A program made the translations under genes and the position numbers. From NCBI GenBank assembly GCA_963849105.1, contig CAWKGD010000005.1, forward strand, positions 310,001 to 374,000: DNA of 64,000 bases, given 5' to 3'. Below the pieces are notes generated by a model. The model saw only the letters and a list, made by a program, of their open reading frames with translations, did not search any database and was not told the DNA's origin. Position 1 is the first letter of the stretch, and every line of letters starts with the position of its first letter. This stretch comes from CAVRXQ01 sp963849105 (GTDB taxonomy: Bacteria > Actinomycetota > Acidimicrobiia > Acidimicrobiales > Bog-793). Below, piece by piece: positions 25,228 to 33,073 of the stretch.

Positions 25228-25356
25228 CTACTTTGTTGTCCACGCCTTTCGGGCTTGCTTCTGAGCCTCTTGCTTTTCGTGCTTTGCCGCTCGCTTCTCT
25301 TTAGTGGTTCGGCCAGGCTTCTTCGACTCGCCCGCAGGTTTCTGCTTGTTTGCCAT
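25228..25356 (-). CDS. Small lysine-rich protein
   Basis: This 42-residue, strongly basic protein starts at ATG 25356 (preceded by AAGGG) and reads MANKQKPAGESKKPGRTTKE, then RAAKHEKQEAQKQARKAW. It is almost entirely charged or Ala/Gln, predicted helical or disordered. Such proteins are often nucleic-acid or ribosome-associated, but nothing specific is recognised. It lies 175 bases downstream of the cold-shock gene on the same strand. Confidence 0.5.
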   Translation of the reverse strand: MANKQKPAGESKKPGRTTKEKRAAKHEKQEAQKQARKAWTTK

Positions 25357-25531
25357 CTCGCATATATCCCTTCGCGCTGAACGCGCGTTCTTTTGATTAG
25401 CTTCACCGTTGTTAGCAACGGCCGAATGGCACGATGGATGGTGGCGCACCGGTCCGGGTCTACCTGACGTGGAAACGGCCCGCTACCGAAGCAGCGGGCC
25501 GGACCGTTGTAGAACTAGCTTCCTGAATTGC

Positions 25532-25735
25532 TCAGATGGGTCGAACGTTGCTCGCTTGGAGCCCCTTCGGGCCTTGGGTCGTGTCGAACGTGACTTTTTG
25601 ACCTTCATCTAGGGATCGGTAGCCCTGCATCTCGATCGCGCTCTGGTGCACGAAAACGTCCGGAGCTCCATCGTCGGGCTGAATGAACCCGAAGCCCTTC
25701 TCGGCGTTGAACCATTTCACAGTGCCTGTAGCCAT
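25532..25735 (-). CDS. Cold-shock protein (CspA family)
   Basis: This 67-residue OB-fold RNA chaperone has RNP1 as KGFGFIQPDDG and RNP2 as DVFVHQSAI, with the usual opening GTVKWFNAEKGFG. All core aromatic residues are present. The end GLQASNVRPI is typical of actinobacterial copies. The long leader (25736-25880) may be regulatory, as is common for csp mRNAs, but no specific cold-box element was identified. Confidence 0.96.
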   Translation of the reverse strand: MATGTVKWFNAEKGFGFIQPDDGAPDVFVHQSAIEMQGYRSLDEGQKVTFDTTQGPKGLQASNVRPI

Positions 25736-26175
25736 GCCTGGTAACTCATCTCTTCACGCTTCGTCCTGCAAGCAAGCAGGTCGCTCAGCGTGCAGCAGCT
25801 ACTCGGTGGCGTGATCACACCGGAGCAATGTCACAATGCTAGCGGGCAATGACTCTTTCCCAGACGCCAGGATACGACTGGCTCACCGGTCTTGCGTGTT
25901 GCCATCGAAGAAGTCCAGTCGAATGGCGGACCTATCCAGAAAGTGCCTGCTTGAGACTTCTGACAGACGCGACGGTTGATTCGTAGCGTTTAGAGGTCCG
26001 AACGGGGTTTGCTCACGAAGTGCCTGTCCCGGATTCGTCCGTTTGGCTTTTGAACGAAGAGCGTCCCGTTCGGATCTTGCCGCGGCGTGGCTCGAAAGAG
26101 GAACACGCACGAACAATCTCAAGCAGGAGTGCCCTCCGCGGTTTCCCATCAGCTGAGACCACGGAGGAAGTGTCG
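25736..26175. other. Divergent csp / IS110 intergenic region
   Basis: No protein gene is supported. The left part is the csp leader. The right part (about 25860-26175) belongs to the second IS110-family element and contains a long imperfect hairpin (25994-26077, separate entry) and GGAGGAAG before the transposase. Confidence 0.5.
25994..26077 (+). ncRNA. Candidate structured RNA in IS110 element 2 leader
   Basis: AGGTCCGAACGGG (25994-26006) pairs with CCCGTTCGGATCT (26065-26077): 12 Watson-Crick pairs and one G-U pair with no bulge. The 58-base loop contains a second stem, TTCGT (26034-26038) with ACGAA (26054-26058). The transposase starts 98 bases downstream. IS110-family elements encode a bridge RNA with internal loops that specify donor and target. 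Position and fold fit, but which loops would bind DNA is not shown. Promoter not identified. Confidence 0.4.
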
Positions 26176-27207
26176 ATGACGGTGATCATCGGAGTAGATC
26201 CGCACAAGGCAAGCCACACGGCCGTTGCCGTGAGCAGCAGGGAAGAAGAGCTCGCCCGCACACAGGTCCGCGCCGGCGGCAGCCAGCTCGAGCATCTCGT
26301 CACTTGGGCCGAACCATTCCGAGAGCGCACGTGGGCGATCGAGTCGGCAGGAGGTCTCGGCTACCTCTTGTCCCAGCAGCTCGTCGCCGCCGGCGAGGAA
26401 GTGTTCGACGTGCCGGCGACGCTCGCCTCCAGGGTGCGCGTCCTCGCCACCGGTCGGTCGAACAAGAACGACCCGAACGACGCGCTCTCGATCGCCGTCG
26501 CCGCGCTGCGCTCGAAAGATCTGCGCCGGGTCGAACCGGTCGGTCACGCTGAGGTGCTGCGCCTCCTCGCCAAGCGCAACAACGACATCGGAGATCAAAG
26601 GACCCGAGTCGTCTGCCGGCTTCACGCGATGCTCGCCGAGCTCTCCGGTGGTGGCATTGACAAGGAGATCTATGCCTCCGACGTCGACCGCTTCCTTTTG
26701 GAACACAAGGCCGAGACCCCGGTCGAACAGGTCCGCTTCGATCTCGTCGCAGAGCTCTTAGACGACATCCGTCGCCTCGATCAGCAGTTAAAGGTCTCGC
26801 ACAAAAGGATCCGAGACGCCGTTAGAGCGTCTGGAACCTCGGTGACGGAGATCTATGGGATCGGCCCGATCATCGCCGCGATGCTGATCGGCTACTCGGG
26901 TGACATCACGCGCTTTGCCAACCGCGACCACTACGCCTCTTACAACGGAACCTCCCCGGTCGAGTTCTCCTCTGGGGGTCGGGTCGTCCACCGCGTCTCA
27001 CAACGCGGCAACCGCAACTTGAATCATGCGCTCCATATGGCGGCGGTCTGTCAGCTCCGCCAAGTCCACTCCGAAGGCCGCGCTTATTTCGACCGGCGCG
27101 TCGCAGAAGGAAAGACGGGGAGGGAAGCGCTCCGGGCGTTGAAGCGCCACGTGAGCAACGCCGCCTATCGAAAGCTCGTCGCAGACGCGAAGCGCTCGAA
27201 GAAATAG
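26176..27207 (+). CDS. IS110-family transposase, second type
   Basis: This 343-residue DEDD recombinase is distinct from the copy at 13577. The N-terminal RuvC-like fold starts VIIGVDPHKASHTAVAVS, with IESAGGLGYLLSQQLVA and TGRSNKNDPNDALSIAVA. The Tnp_20 half carries EIYGIGPIIAAMLIGYSGDI, then NGTSPVEFSSGGRVVHRVSQ and GNRNLNHALHMAA. It ends in a basic tail (VADAKRSKK). ATG 26176 follows GGAGGAAG; a longer in-frame start at 26020 lies inside the structured leader and is rejected. The gene appears intact. Confidence 0.93.
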   Translation: MTVIIGVDPHKASHTAVAVSSREEELARTQVRAGGSQLEHLVTWAEPFRERTWAIESAGGLGYLLSQQLVAAGEEVFDVPATLASRVRVLATGRSNKNDPNDALSIAVAALRSKDLRRVEPVGHAEVLRLLAKRNNDIGDQRTRVVCRLHAMLAELSGGGIDKEIYASDVDRFLLEHKAETPVEQVRFDLVAELLDDIRRLDQQLKVSHKRIRDAVRASGTSVTEIYGIGPIIAAMLIGYSGDITRFANRDHYASYNGTSPVEFSSGGRVVHRVSQRGNRNLNHALHMAAVCQLRQVHSEGRAYFDRRVAEGKTGREALRALKRHVSNAAYRKLVADAKRSKK

Positions 27208-27401
27208 TGGGTCCGGGAGGACAATAGGGAGCGACTCATAGCCAGCGCGGTCGGCTTTACATCCCTGAACACCGGCTCTTTGGCGAAGTCACTCCCGAAC
27301 CCAATGGAAGCCTACGCAGCCGCACAACTCGGTGGCGGCTCGGAATCGCGTGTCCGGAACCGAGTCATAACGAGCTCTTGACACAAAGAGGATTCGTTCG
27401 G

Positions 27402-27476
27402 TGGCAGTTCTCGCATTCAGATGTCAAGCCGCCAGTGCTTGGTAGCAGAACGAGCGCGTCCCCCCTCCGACGCGAA
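27402..27476. repeat. Direct repeat, copy 2
   Basis: This is the partner of 23556-23630. The best part is 27427-27476, beginning AGCCGCCAGTGCTTGGTAGC. Confidence 0.65.
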
Positions 27477-27555
27477 CCCTCACGAAAGCCGCTCTCACTC
27501 GGAGCGTGCCTTTGGTTGGGTGCCCCTAAACATTCTCCTGAGCCGCCGACTCGAA

Positions 27556-27580
27556 GGTGCCCCTGACCGCCGGGTGCGGG
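27556..27580. repeat. Dispersed repeat copy C
   Basis: GGTGCCCCTGACCGCCGGGT then GCGGG. It shares the core with copies at 19240, 20945 and 32254. Confidence 0.5.
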
Positions 27581-27651
27581 TTGCCTGCATCCGTTACCGA
27601 TTCGGTTGCTGGCACGCGATGCTGACATCCCAAACGAAGAGGAGCGCTGAC

Positions 27652-27933
27652 ATGGCGATGGGCTTGTATTTCCGGCCGTCAGGATTCACGCCGGCGATCT
27701 ACGACGCGACGATCAAGCAGCTAGAAGAAGCGGGAGCGGGATTCGGCTCGGTGCCTGGGCGCACGTTTCACTGCGCGATGGAAGTAGACGGAGCTATCCA
27801 CGTCTTTGATGTGTGGGACTCGATGGAGCAATTCGAAAAGTTTGGCGAGACGCTCGCTCCGATCATGACCAGCGCCGGCGTCGACCCTGGCCAGCCTCAG
27901 GTCTCGAAGATCCATAACGTCAAGAACGGCTAG
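27652..27933 (+). CDS. Small dimeric alpha/beta-barrel-like protein
   Basis: This 93-residue soluble protein starts at ATG 27652 after GAGGAG. It has the strand-helix pattern of ferredoxin-like/ABM-type barrels: LYFRPSGFTPAIYDATIKQL, then GRTFHCAMEVDGAIHVFDVW and DSMEQFEKFGETLAPIM, ending PQVSKIHNV. Similar actinobacterial proteins have the same W-D/E-S-x-E-x-F-E-x-F and terminal H-N-V. No catalytic residue can be assigned, and heme-degrading or monooxygenase activity is not shown. Confidence 0.7.
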   Translation: MAMGLYFRPSGFTPAIYDATIKQLEEAGAGFGSVPGRTFHCAMEVDGAIHVFDVWDSMEQFEKFGETLAPIMTSAGVDPGQPQVSKIHNVKNG

Positions 27934-28052
27934 CCCGCCGGTCCTCGAGCTTCGCAACTGAGCATTACGGCTCGCTAAAACAGGTGTCCATAAACACGCG
28001 ACCGGCCCGGCATTTCGGCGGTGCCGATCGCCGGGTGAGCGAGACTGCCGCA

Positions 28053-28418
28053 ATGCTGCTGATTGACGCGGCCAACGTGATCGGTTCTCGCCCGACTGGC
28101 TGGTGGAAGGATCGGCCGGGCGCAGCGAACGAGTTTGTGGATCGTGTTCGCTCGGCGACGCGGGACGGCCGCCTGTCGGATTCGATTGTGGTCGTTCTCG
28201 AGGGAGCGGCTCGGCGAGGCATTGAAGAAGGTGTCGCCGACGGAGTGACAGTTCTCCACGCGCCCGTGGACGGCGATGAAATGCTTGTTCGTCTCGCGGC
28301 TGACGCGGGGGGTCAGCTCGTCTTAGTGTCGGCGGACCGCGCGCTTCGCCGGCGCGTCGAAGAACTGGGGGGCGAGGTTGTCGGTCCTAAATGGTTGCTT
28401 GAGCGCCTGGAGGAGTGA
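28053..28418 (+). CDS. NYN/PIN-like nuclease-fold protein
   Basis: This 121-residue protein begins MLLIDAANVIGSRPTGWWKDRPGA, matching the NYN/PIN opening with the first acidic residue (Asp5) and Asn8. It continues with SIVVVLEGAARRG and VLHAPVDGDEMLVRLAADAG, where the D-E supplies further acidic residues. It ends LVLVSADRALRRRVEELGGEVVG, the usual S-x-D-x-x-L-R of the fold. It is a likely small metal-dependent RNase of unknown target. No partner antitoxin is visible, which argues against a VapC-type toxin. Confidence 0.75.
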   Translation: MLLIDAANVIGSRPTGWWKDRPGAANEFVDRVRSATRDGRLSDSIVVVLEGAARRGIEEGVADGVTVLHAPVDGDEMLVRLAADAGGQLVLVSADRALRRRVEELGGEVVGPKWLLERLEE

Positions 28419-28576
28419 GGAGTAAGAACGCGCGACGTCCCATATCGCCGGGACTGCGCCACCGTTCGGCATTTTCAGGATGCTCTCCCCAGCAATCGCT
28501 CGCGCTTTGTGGGGACCCCCGACCCGGTGGCGGATTACGTGCAAGCTCCACCGAATGCGAGTTGCTACAAGACCCC

Positions 28577-29563
28577 CTATGCGGCCGCGGTGGCCGCCTC
28601 GTCGCGCAGGTGGCGGAGGATCTGGCGGAACGAACCGACGAGACTGTCCTCGCAGTATCCGAGGTCGCTCTCAATGCAGAATGCCCGGATGATGCTCTGG
28701 GCGCGCGCCAAATTAGGTCGGGGCATCGTCGGAAAGAGGTGGTGCTCGATTTGGTAATTGAGACCACCGAGGATGAGATCGGTAAATCGGCCGCCGGCGA
28801 TGTTGCGCGCGGTGATCACTTGACGTCGAGCAAAGCTCATCTCCGCATCGGCTTCGATGACGGGCATGCCCTTGTGGTTCGGAGCGAAGCTGCAACCGAG
28901 GTAGAGCGAGAAGATCCCTTGCTGGACCGCCACGAAGGCCAATGCCTTCAGCGGGGAGAGCACCCAGATCAATACAGTCAGATACAACGCGGCGTGCATC
29001 GCTATCAGCAGGGCTTCCACGGCGGCGGCACGATCTCGTCGCCGGAACAGCCTCCTGGCACCCAACACGTGTAGGCCGACACTTCGAAAGAGCATGAGAG
29101 GAAAGAAGAGCTGCGCCTGCCAGCGTGTCATCAGCCGTGCAATGCCGCCTGCAATCCCATCGGCGCCGTTGGGGACGACGAACCCTTCACCGATATCCGG
29201 GTCGCGACCGATTTGGTTGGGGTGTGCGTGATGGGCATTGTGTTTGGAAACCCACCAGCCAAAGCTCAACCCGATCAACAGATTCCCGACCGTCAGACCG
29301 AGCAGGCGGTTCGCACGGCGGGACCGAAAAACCTGTTGGTGTCCTGCGTCGTGGCCGATGAAGCCCAGCTGGGTGAACATCACGCCCATGAACGCTGCGA
29401 GAGCGAGCGTGACCCATGAGTTGCCCACGACAAACAATGCCGCCCATCCGGCGGCGAAGGCGGCGAGCGTCAGGACGATCTTCACGCTGTAATAATCCGG
29501 CCGGCGGTTGAGAAGGCCGGCGTCGCGGATTTGTACGGCCAATGCGCGGTAACCACCAGGCAC
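28577..29563 (-). CDS. Membrane fatty-acid desaturase
   Basis: This 328-residue di-iron membrane enzyme has all three histidine boxes: GHDAGHQQVF, SKHNAHHAHPN and QIEHHLFPTMP, with about four hydrophobic stretches between them. The layout and the Q-x-x-H-H end are those of front-end/acyl-lipid (DesA-like) desaturases, which introduce double bonds in membrane lipids. The first in-frame start is GTG 29563 with no clear ribosome binding site, and homologues usually begin a little earlier, so the N-terminus may be shortened. The gene shares a 5-kb repeat-flanked segment with the cold-shock gene; both are cold-adaptation functions. Confidence 0.92.
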   Translation of the reverse strand: MPGGYRALAVQIRDAGLLNRRPDYYSVKIVLTLAAFAAGWAALFVVGNSWVTLALAAFMGVMFTQLGFIGHDAGHQQVFRSRRANRLLGLTVGNLLIGLSFGWWVSKHNAHHAHPNQIGRDPDIGEGFVVPNGADGIAGGIARLMTRWQAQLFFPLMLFRSVGLHVLGARRLFRRRDRAAAVEALLIAMHAALYLTVLIWVLSPLKALAFVAVQQGIFSLYLGCSFAPNHKGMPVIEADAEMSFARRQVITARNIAGGRFTDLILGGLNYQIEHHLFPTMPRPNLARAQSIIRAFCIESDLGYCEDSLVGSFRQILRHLRDEAATAAA

Positions 29564-29621
29564 CGCGTCGGAGGTGGCCCCAGTGGCGGTTTTTCGGCTG
29601 GAACTGGATGTGTCGAAAATG

Positions 29622-29820
29622 TTACGCAGCTTTCTTTACCGGCCTCTTTAGAAGTACGGCAACGCTCCCCTCGGCAAGTTGGGTCATTCCGACCGCCTCC
29701 CAACCTCGTTCACCTTCCTCGTTCAGCTTTTGCACAGCCGCCGAGGCACCGGGCGCATGCGTAGGTGTCTCGAAGTGGGGAAGCGCAACGATCAAGTACT
29801 CCCAAGTGTCACGTTGCCAT
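29622..29820 (-). pseudogene. DUF4177-like small protein gene with start-proximal frameshift
   Basis: The minus strand reads WEYLIVALPHF, then AVQKLNEEGERGWEAVGM and ends SVAVLLKRPVKKAA before TAA at 29622. This is the W-E-Y...LN-x-x-G-x-x-G-W-E...LKR pattern of DUF4177-type proteins. No start codon exists in that frame. A good one (ATG 29820 after GAAGAGG) lies one base out of frame. Removing one T near 29810 gives M-A-T-D-T-W-E-Y and an intact 65-residue gene. Either a true mutation or an assembly error. It would lie directly upstream of the desaturase gene. Confidence 0.6.
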
Positions 29821-29906
29821 CTTGCCTCTTCTGCGTGCTGGTGCGCCTGCCCGCATCAATCACCTTCGACCAGGTAAAAGGGCGATGACGAGAACGAGCG
29901 GCGAAC

Positions 29907-30207
29907 GACTGGGCAATCGTCGGGCGGCTCGATGAGGAGAGATCGTGGTATCACCCGAAGCACAGCAATTGGGTTCTCGGCTAGATGAGCACCATGCCCC
30001 GGAGACCAACGGATGGATGTCCGTCTGCCGGCGCTGCGGTGCTCAGACTGATGGTCCGAACGGGCGTCACCTTCCGAACGAACGACAACTGGAACGCGGG
30101 CTGAAATGGCTTGATGTGCAGTCGCGAAGCAGGGCACTCGACCGCGCAAGGAGTCGGGGTAACACCTGATCCTCGTGCCGTTCGGTGCGTCGACTAGTCC
30201 CCTATTG
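29907..30207. repeat. 301-bp inverted repeat, copy 2
   Basis: This is the opposite-strand partner of 24852-25152, again 301 bases. The two copies bracket 4754 bases. Confidence 0.85.
29945..30169 (+). CDS. Duplicated 74-aa CxxC protein (copy 2)
   Basis: It is identical to the protein at 24890-25114 except for one Lys-to-Arg change four residues before the end-proximal RGNT. Ribosome binding site GAGGAGAG and the GTG start lie inside the repeated unit. A single C-R-R-C knuckle is present. The gene points outward from the 4.75-kb bracketed segment, as does copy 1. Confidence 0.65.
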   Translation: MVSPEAQQLGSRLDEHHAPETNGWMSVCRRCGAQTDGPNGRHLPNERQLERGLKWLDVQSRSRALDRARSRGNT

Positions 30208-30253
30208 TTCGGCGAAGGTGGGGGATCCTGTTGCGTTGATCACCTGAACTCGC

Positions 30254-30301
30254 ACCGGGTCGGTGACACACCACCAGAACGGGACTCGCGTTTAATAGAA
30301 C
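30254..30301. repeat. Dispersed repeat copy E (right half)
   Basis: ACCGGGTCGGTGACACACCA followed by GGGACTCGCGTTTAATAG. It matches the right half of copy A at 19261-19306, including the distinctive GACTCGCGTTTAATAG end. Confidence 0.55.
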
Positions 30302-30435
30302 CGGATTAAGTGGGCTGATTTATCTGGCGGCCTCGGCACCTTATGAACACGACCGCGACCTTCATCGCGAACCTCAACCTGCCCGCGGGCGACTACATCA
30401 TCCAAGCGAACGGACCTGGCGTCTCTGAAAGAGAC

Positions 30436-31104
30436 TCAGATGTTCTTGCAGCTGTACTGAGCTTCGCCAGAGATCACACGTGTCGGCTTGCCGACGGCGG
30501 CGAGATTCGAGAAGGCGATAGAAACGTCGCCGTTCGCTCCAACTACCGCGGTAGCTTTTGCGGGTTTCGTCGCTCCCTGCACCGGCGCGCTGTAGTTCAC
30601 TTGTCCGACCAACAGACCGTCGCTACCCCCAACGGACAGAAACGATTTGTTGTTGTGTGCCGATTGAAGCTTGTATGTTCCAGGACCTTTCCATCCTTCA
30701 AGGTTGGCGGAGAACGTGTCCTTCCCACCGTTCAGCGAAATGGTTGGCAGCGGCACCTCGGTACCACCACCAGCGGTCTTAGACAAGTACTGTCGGCAGC
30801 TGAACCCCTCTGACATTTCAGTCGTTCCGTGGACCTTCTGGGCACCGGTAACCCTGAGCGTCATCGTGTAGCAGGAGGCGATCCCCGGATCCTTGTAGCA
30901 CTTCTGTGTGAAGAGACCCCCGGTTTTGTTCGTTCTCGATCCGATCAATAGAGGCCCACCGATCGGACTTAACGCAGCGCGTGAGTTCGACCGCAGTGAT
31001 GACGTTGCAGCCGACGCGGTCACACTGATCCCGAATCCAAGGAAAATGATCAGGACAAGTGGTAGGGAGAGCTTGGCGAGTCTTCGACCTCGTACGACGC
31101 TCAT
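30436..31104 (-). CDS. Secreted cysteine-containing protein
   Basis: This 222-residue exported protein starts at ATG 31104 after GGAG. It has a signal peptide (RLAKLSLPLVLIIFLGFGISVTASA). The mature domain has QKCYKDPGIASCYTMTL, EGFSCRQYLSK, WKGPGTYKLQSAH and a closing EAQYSCKNI, giving four cysteines that could form two disulfides. The K-G-P-G-T-Y core is shared with the truncated paralogue at 8690-9168. No enzymatic motif is visible and the family is unnamed to me. Confidence 0.75.
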   Translation of the reverse strand: MSVVRGRRLAKLSLPLVLIIFLGFGISVTASAATSSLRSNSRAALSPIGGPLLIGSRTNKTGGLFTQKCYKDPGIASCYTMTLRVTGAQKVHGTTEMSEGFSCRQYLSKTAGGGTEVPLPTISLNGGKDTFSANLEGWKGPGTYKLQSAHNNKSFLSVGGSDGLLVGQVNYSAPVQGATKPAKATAVVGANGDVSIAFSNLAAVGKPTRVISGEAQYSCKNI

Positions 31105-31511
31105 TTCCTGCTCCGATCCTGTGGCTGGAAGGACGTCCACGACTCGAGCATTGCACGCAGACTTCGCGTCTCCGATCGCGGGGTCGGCAGCACACCACAC
31201 GTTTGATTGGATTGATATAAGAGGGAACCGGGCGCCGATCGCGGAAAGAGAACGGAACCGACGCCGGGTGCCGCGCAGCACGCGCGATAAGGAGACGCGG
31301 GACGCGGCGGATTTACCGGCGGCCAAAGAGACGACCTAGACCATCGGTGAAGTCACTCCTCTGACCGTCCAAACCTTGTAGGCAAGGGGGTATCCAAATG
31401 TGTGCCGATCGGCCGCGTTGACCCCGCCAGTCATCCGTGGCCAAGGGGGGCTTTGAGGGCCCCCGGCATACATGCAGGTCAGGATGGATATTTCGGCGCT
31501 CGGCTCGTCAA

Positions 31512-31772
31512 CTACGGAACGAGGTCGAGCATCCGATCAGCGGTCAACTCGAGAGCGTTGGTCAGACGATCTGGATCGTCGTCTGTCATTTTCGCCAGTC
31601 CGCAAATAGCAACAAGCAATGCTTCATATACGAGATCGTTGTCGCGGATTTCCCCCAATACATCGTGCAAGCGGTGACGCGCCATCTCACCTGAGGGATG
31701 TACAGCACGTCGCAGCTGTTCCACGACGAGTGATACGTCGTAGGCGATCGAACTGACGTTGACCTCGGACAT
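31512..31772 (-). CDS. Hypothetical small helical protein
   Basis: This 86-residue protein starts at ATG 31772, ten bases after AAGAGG; longer in-frame starts up to 31820 exist. It contains SIAYDVSLVVEQLRRAVHP, LHDVLGEIRDNDLVYEALLV and TNALELTADRMLDLV. Predicted all-alpha, acidic, no cysteine beyond one in AICGLA. It is divergent from the gene at 31904. Function not recognised. Confidence 0.55.
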   Translation of the reverse strand: MSEVNVSSIAYDVSLVVEQLRRAVHPSGEMARHRLHDVLGEIRDNDLVYEALLVAICGLAKMTDDDPDRLTNALELTADRMLDLVP

Positions 31773-31903
31773 CGCTCGCATACCTCTTCCGGCGATTTGC
31801 GAACACGTTTCGGTATCCATACGGACAACGGTTCTGATCTATTTAGGCCAGGTTGTGCACCATCTGCACTATCGAGCTTGTCTGCCTTCCAAAGAGAGAG
31901 TCC

Positions 31904-32350
31904 ATGACCACCAACGCCGAATTAGACGCTCAGCTCCTTGAACTCGAGGATCTGCTCTCAACTGTTGAGCAGCTGCCGTCCGACCGGCGAATCATTGCCG
32001 AGTGGCGCATACCCATGCGAAGTCGCAAGGACTTGAAGTCGGCACTGATTCTCTTCCAATCAGGGCGCGCCAACGATCCAAAGGCAACGATCCGCAAGCA
32101 CATAATCGCTGGGGCCAAAGCTCTCGGTCTTACCTCGATGCTGCCTGACGATTGGAGCCCGATCCGACTCGGTTTCTTCGCTCGCAGAGCAGCTTTTGCC
32201 TCATTCATGCCGCACGCGTCCCCTAATGCGCGCGTCGACATGAGCACTGCGACTGCCCCAGACCGCCGGATCGGTGTGGCATCACCTTGCACCGATCGAC
32301 GCAACCCCAGACTGCTCTCCGTTTATCGCGCCCGTCGTACCGGTGCCTGA
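31904..32350 (+). CDS. Hypothetical protein with repeat-derived C-terminus
   Basis: This 148-residue reading starts at ATG 31904 after GAGAGAG. Residues 1-115 look coding: AELDAQLLELEDLLSTVEQL, a helical opening, then EWRIPMRSRKDLKSALILFQ and HIIAGAKALGLTSMLPDDW. From about residue 117 the frame enters dispersed-repeat copy D (32254-32278), giving APDRRIGVASPC and a basic tail. The native C-terminus was probably replaced when the repeat arrived. No family recognised. Confidence 0.5.
   Translation: MTTNAELDAQLLELEDLLSTVEQLPSDRRIIAEWRIPMRSRKDLKSALILFQSGRANDPKATIRKHIIAGAKALGLTSMLPDDWSPIRLGFFARRAAFASFMPHASPNARVDMSTATAPDRRIGVASPCTDRRNPRLLSVYRARRTGA
32254..32278. repeat. Dispersed repeat copy D
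   Basis: TGCCCCAGACCGCCGGATCG then GTGTG. It shares the core with copies at 19240, 20945 and 27556 and overlaps the 3' end of the gene at 31904. Confidence 0.55.
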
Positions 32351-32854
32351 ATACTTCTCGTCGTCTCGAGTAACTCCCGAGCCAAGGAAGCGGTGTTCGA
32401 GACGGTCCGCTGCCGCAGTCGGCAAATGGCTCTTGTCCGCGCCGCCGCAGTGAACCTGCGGAGGCTGCTCGCGCTCGAGCTCAACAGCAACGGGAGTTGG
32501 CACAGAACGTGACGTAGTGGGTCCTCGGGAGCGTCCCAAGGAGGGAACGACACCTGTGGTCGAAAGACCTACCAGCGCGGCCGGTTTTCACCCTCTACCC
32601 GGCTCTTCGGTGCGGGCTTACCCCCGAGGACCCGCCTGCACGTTACGCGCCGGAATGAATCCGCGCGGACGGAGTGTTCCTGGGCAGACCCGGCACTTGA
32701 ACCGCCCACATCCACGCTGCGGTGATCCACGCTTGAGACGTGGATGTCGCGCGCGACGAATCAGTTCTCTGGGTCGACGCATAGCAGTTCAGTCCAGGTG
32801 CAAATCGCTGGCTCGACTCCCTATTGGCAGCTCGGGCGCGCCGCAGGCGCGCTC
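32351..32854. other. Gene-poor region before nuclease remnant
   Basis: No gene is supported on either strand. Short GC-rich open frames lack family features. The sequence probably contains eroded DNA left of the restriction-enzyme remnant. Confidence 0.4.
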
Positions 32855-32994
32855 CGGTTGAACTCGTTGGTGGCGATGATTTAGTAGACCTCCTCAAGGA
32901 GTACCAGCTCGGCGTCACGACTCAATTGGTCGAACAGGTGACCGCAGAGAAGCACTTTTTCGATCAGTTCAGTCGACACGTGATGATTGCGTAA
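32855..32994 (+). pseudogene. C-terminal remnant of an Mrr-like restriction endonuclease
   Basis: The plus strand encodes VELVGGDDLVDLLKEYQLGV, then TTQLVEQVTAEKHFFDQF, before TAA at 32992-32994. This is the standard C-terminus of Mrr-type restriction enzymes, where I-D-G-x-x-L-V-x-L-L-x-x-x-x-L-G-V-x closes the catalytic domain. No catalytic D/E-x-K segment remains upstream. It sits 79 bases before a separate, apparently complete Mrr-like nuclease. Confidence 0.6.
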
Positions 32995-33073
32995 ACGAAC
33001 TAAGACCGATTTGCGCGTTGCCTACATGCCTCTGCGGTCTCGAAAAGCGCCAATCCTCTAGCCTCGATTTGCG

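Larger units (their letters stand above)
27208..27651. other. IS110 right flank and repeat-bearing intergenic region
   Basis: No gene is supported. It holds the right end of the second IS110 element (boundary not determined), direct-repeat copy 2 (27402-27476), dispersed-repeat copy C (27556-27580) and the GAGGAG site of the next gene. Confidence 0.45.

Noticed and set aside
32690..32830. tRNA-like bases (CCAGGTGCAAATCGCTGG)
   Set aside because: No flanking acceptor stem or anticodon arm can be built.
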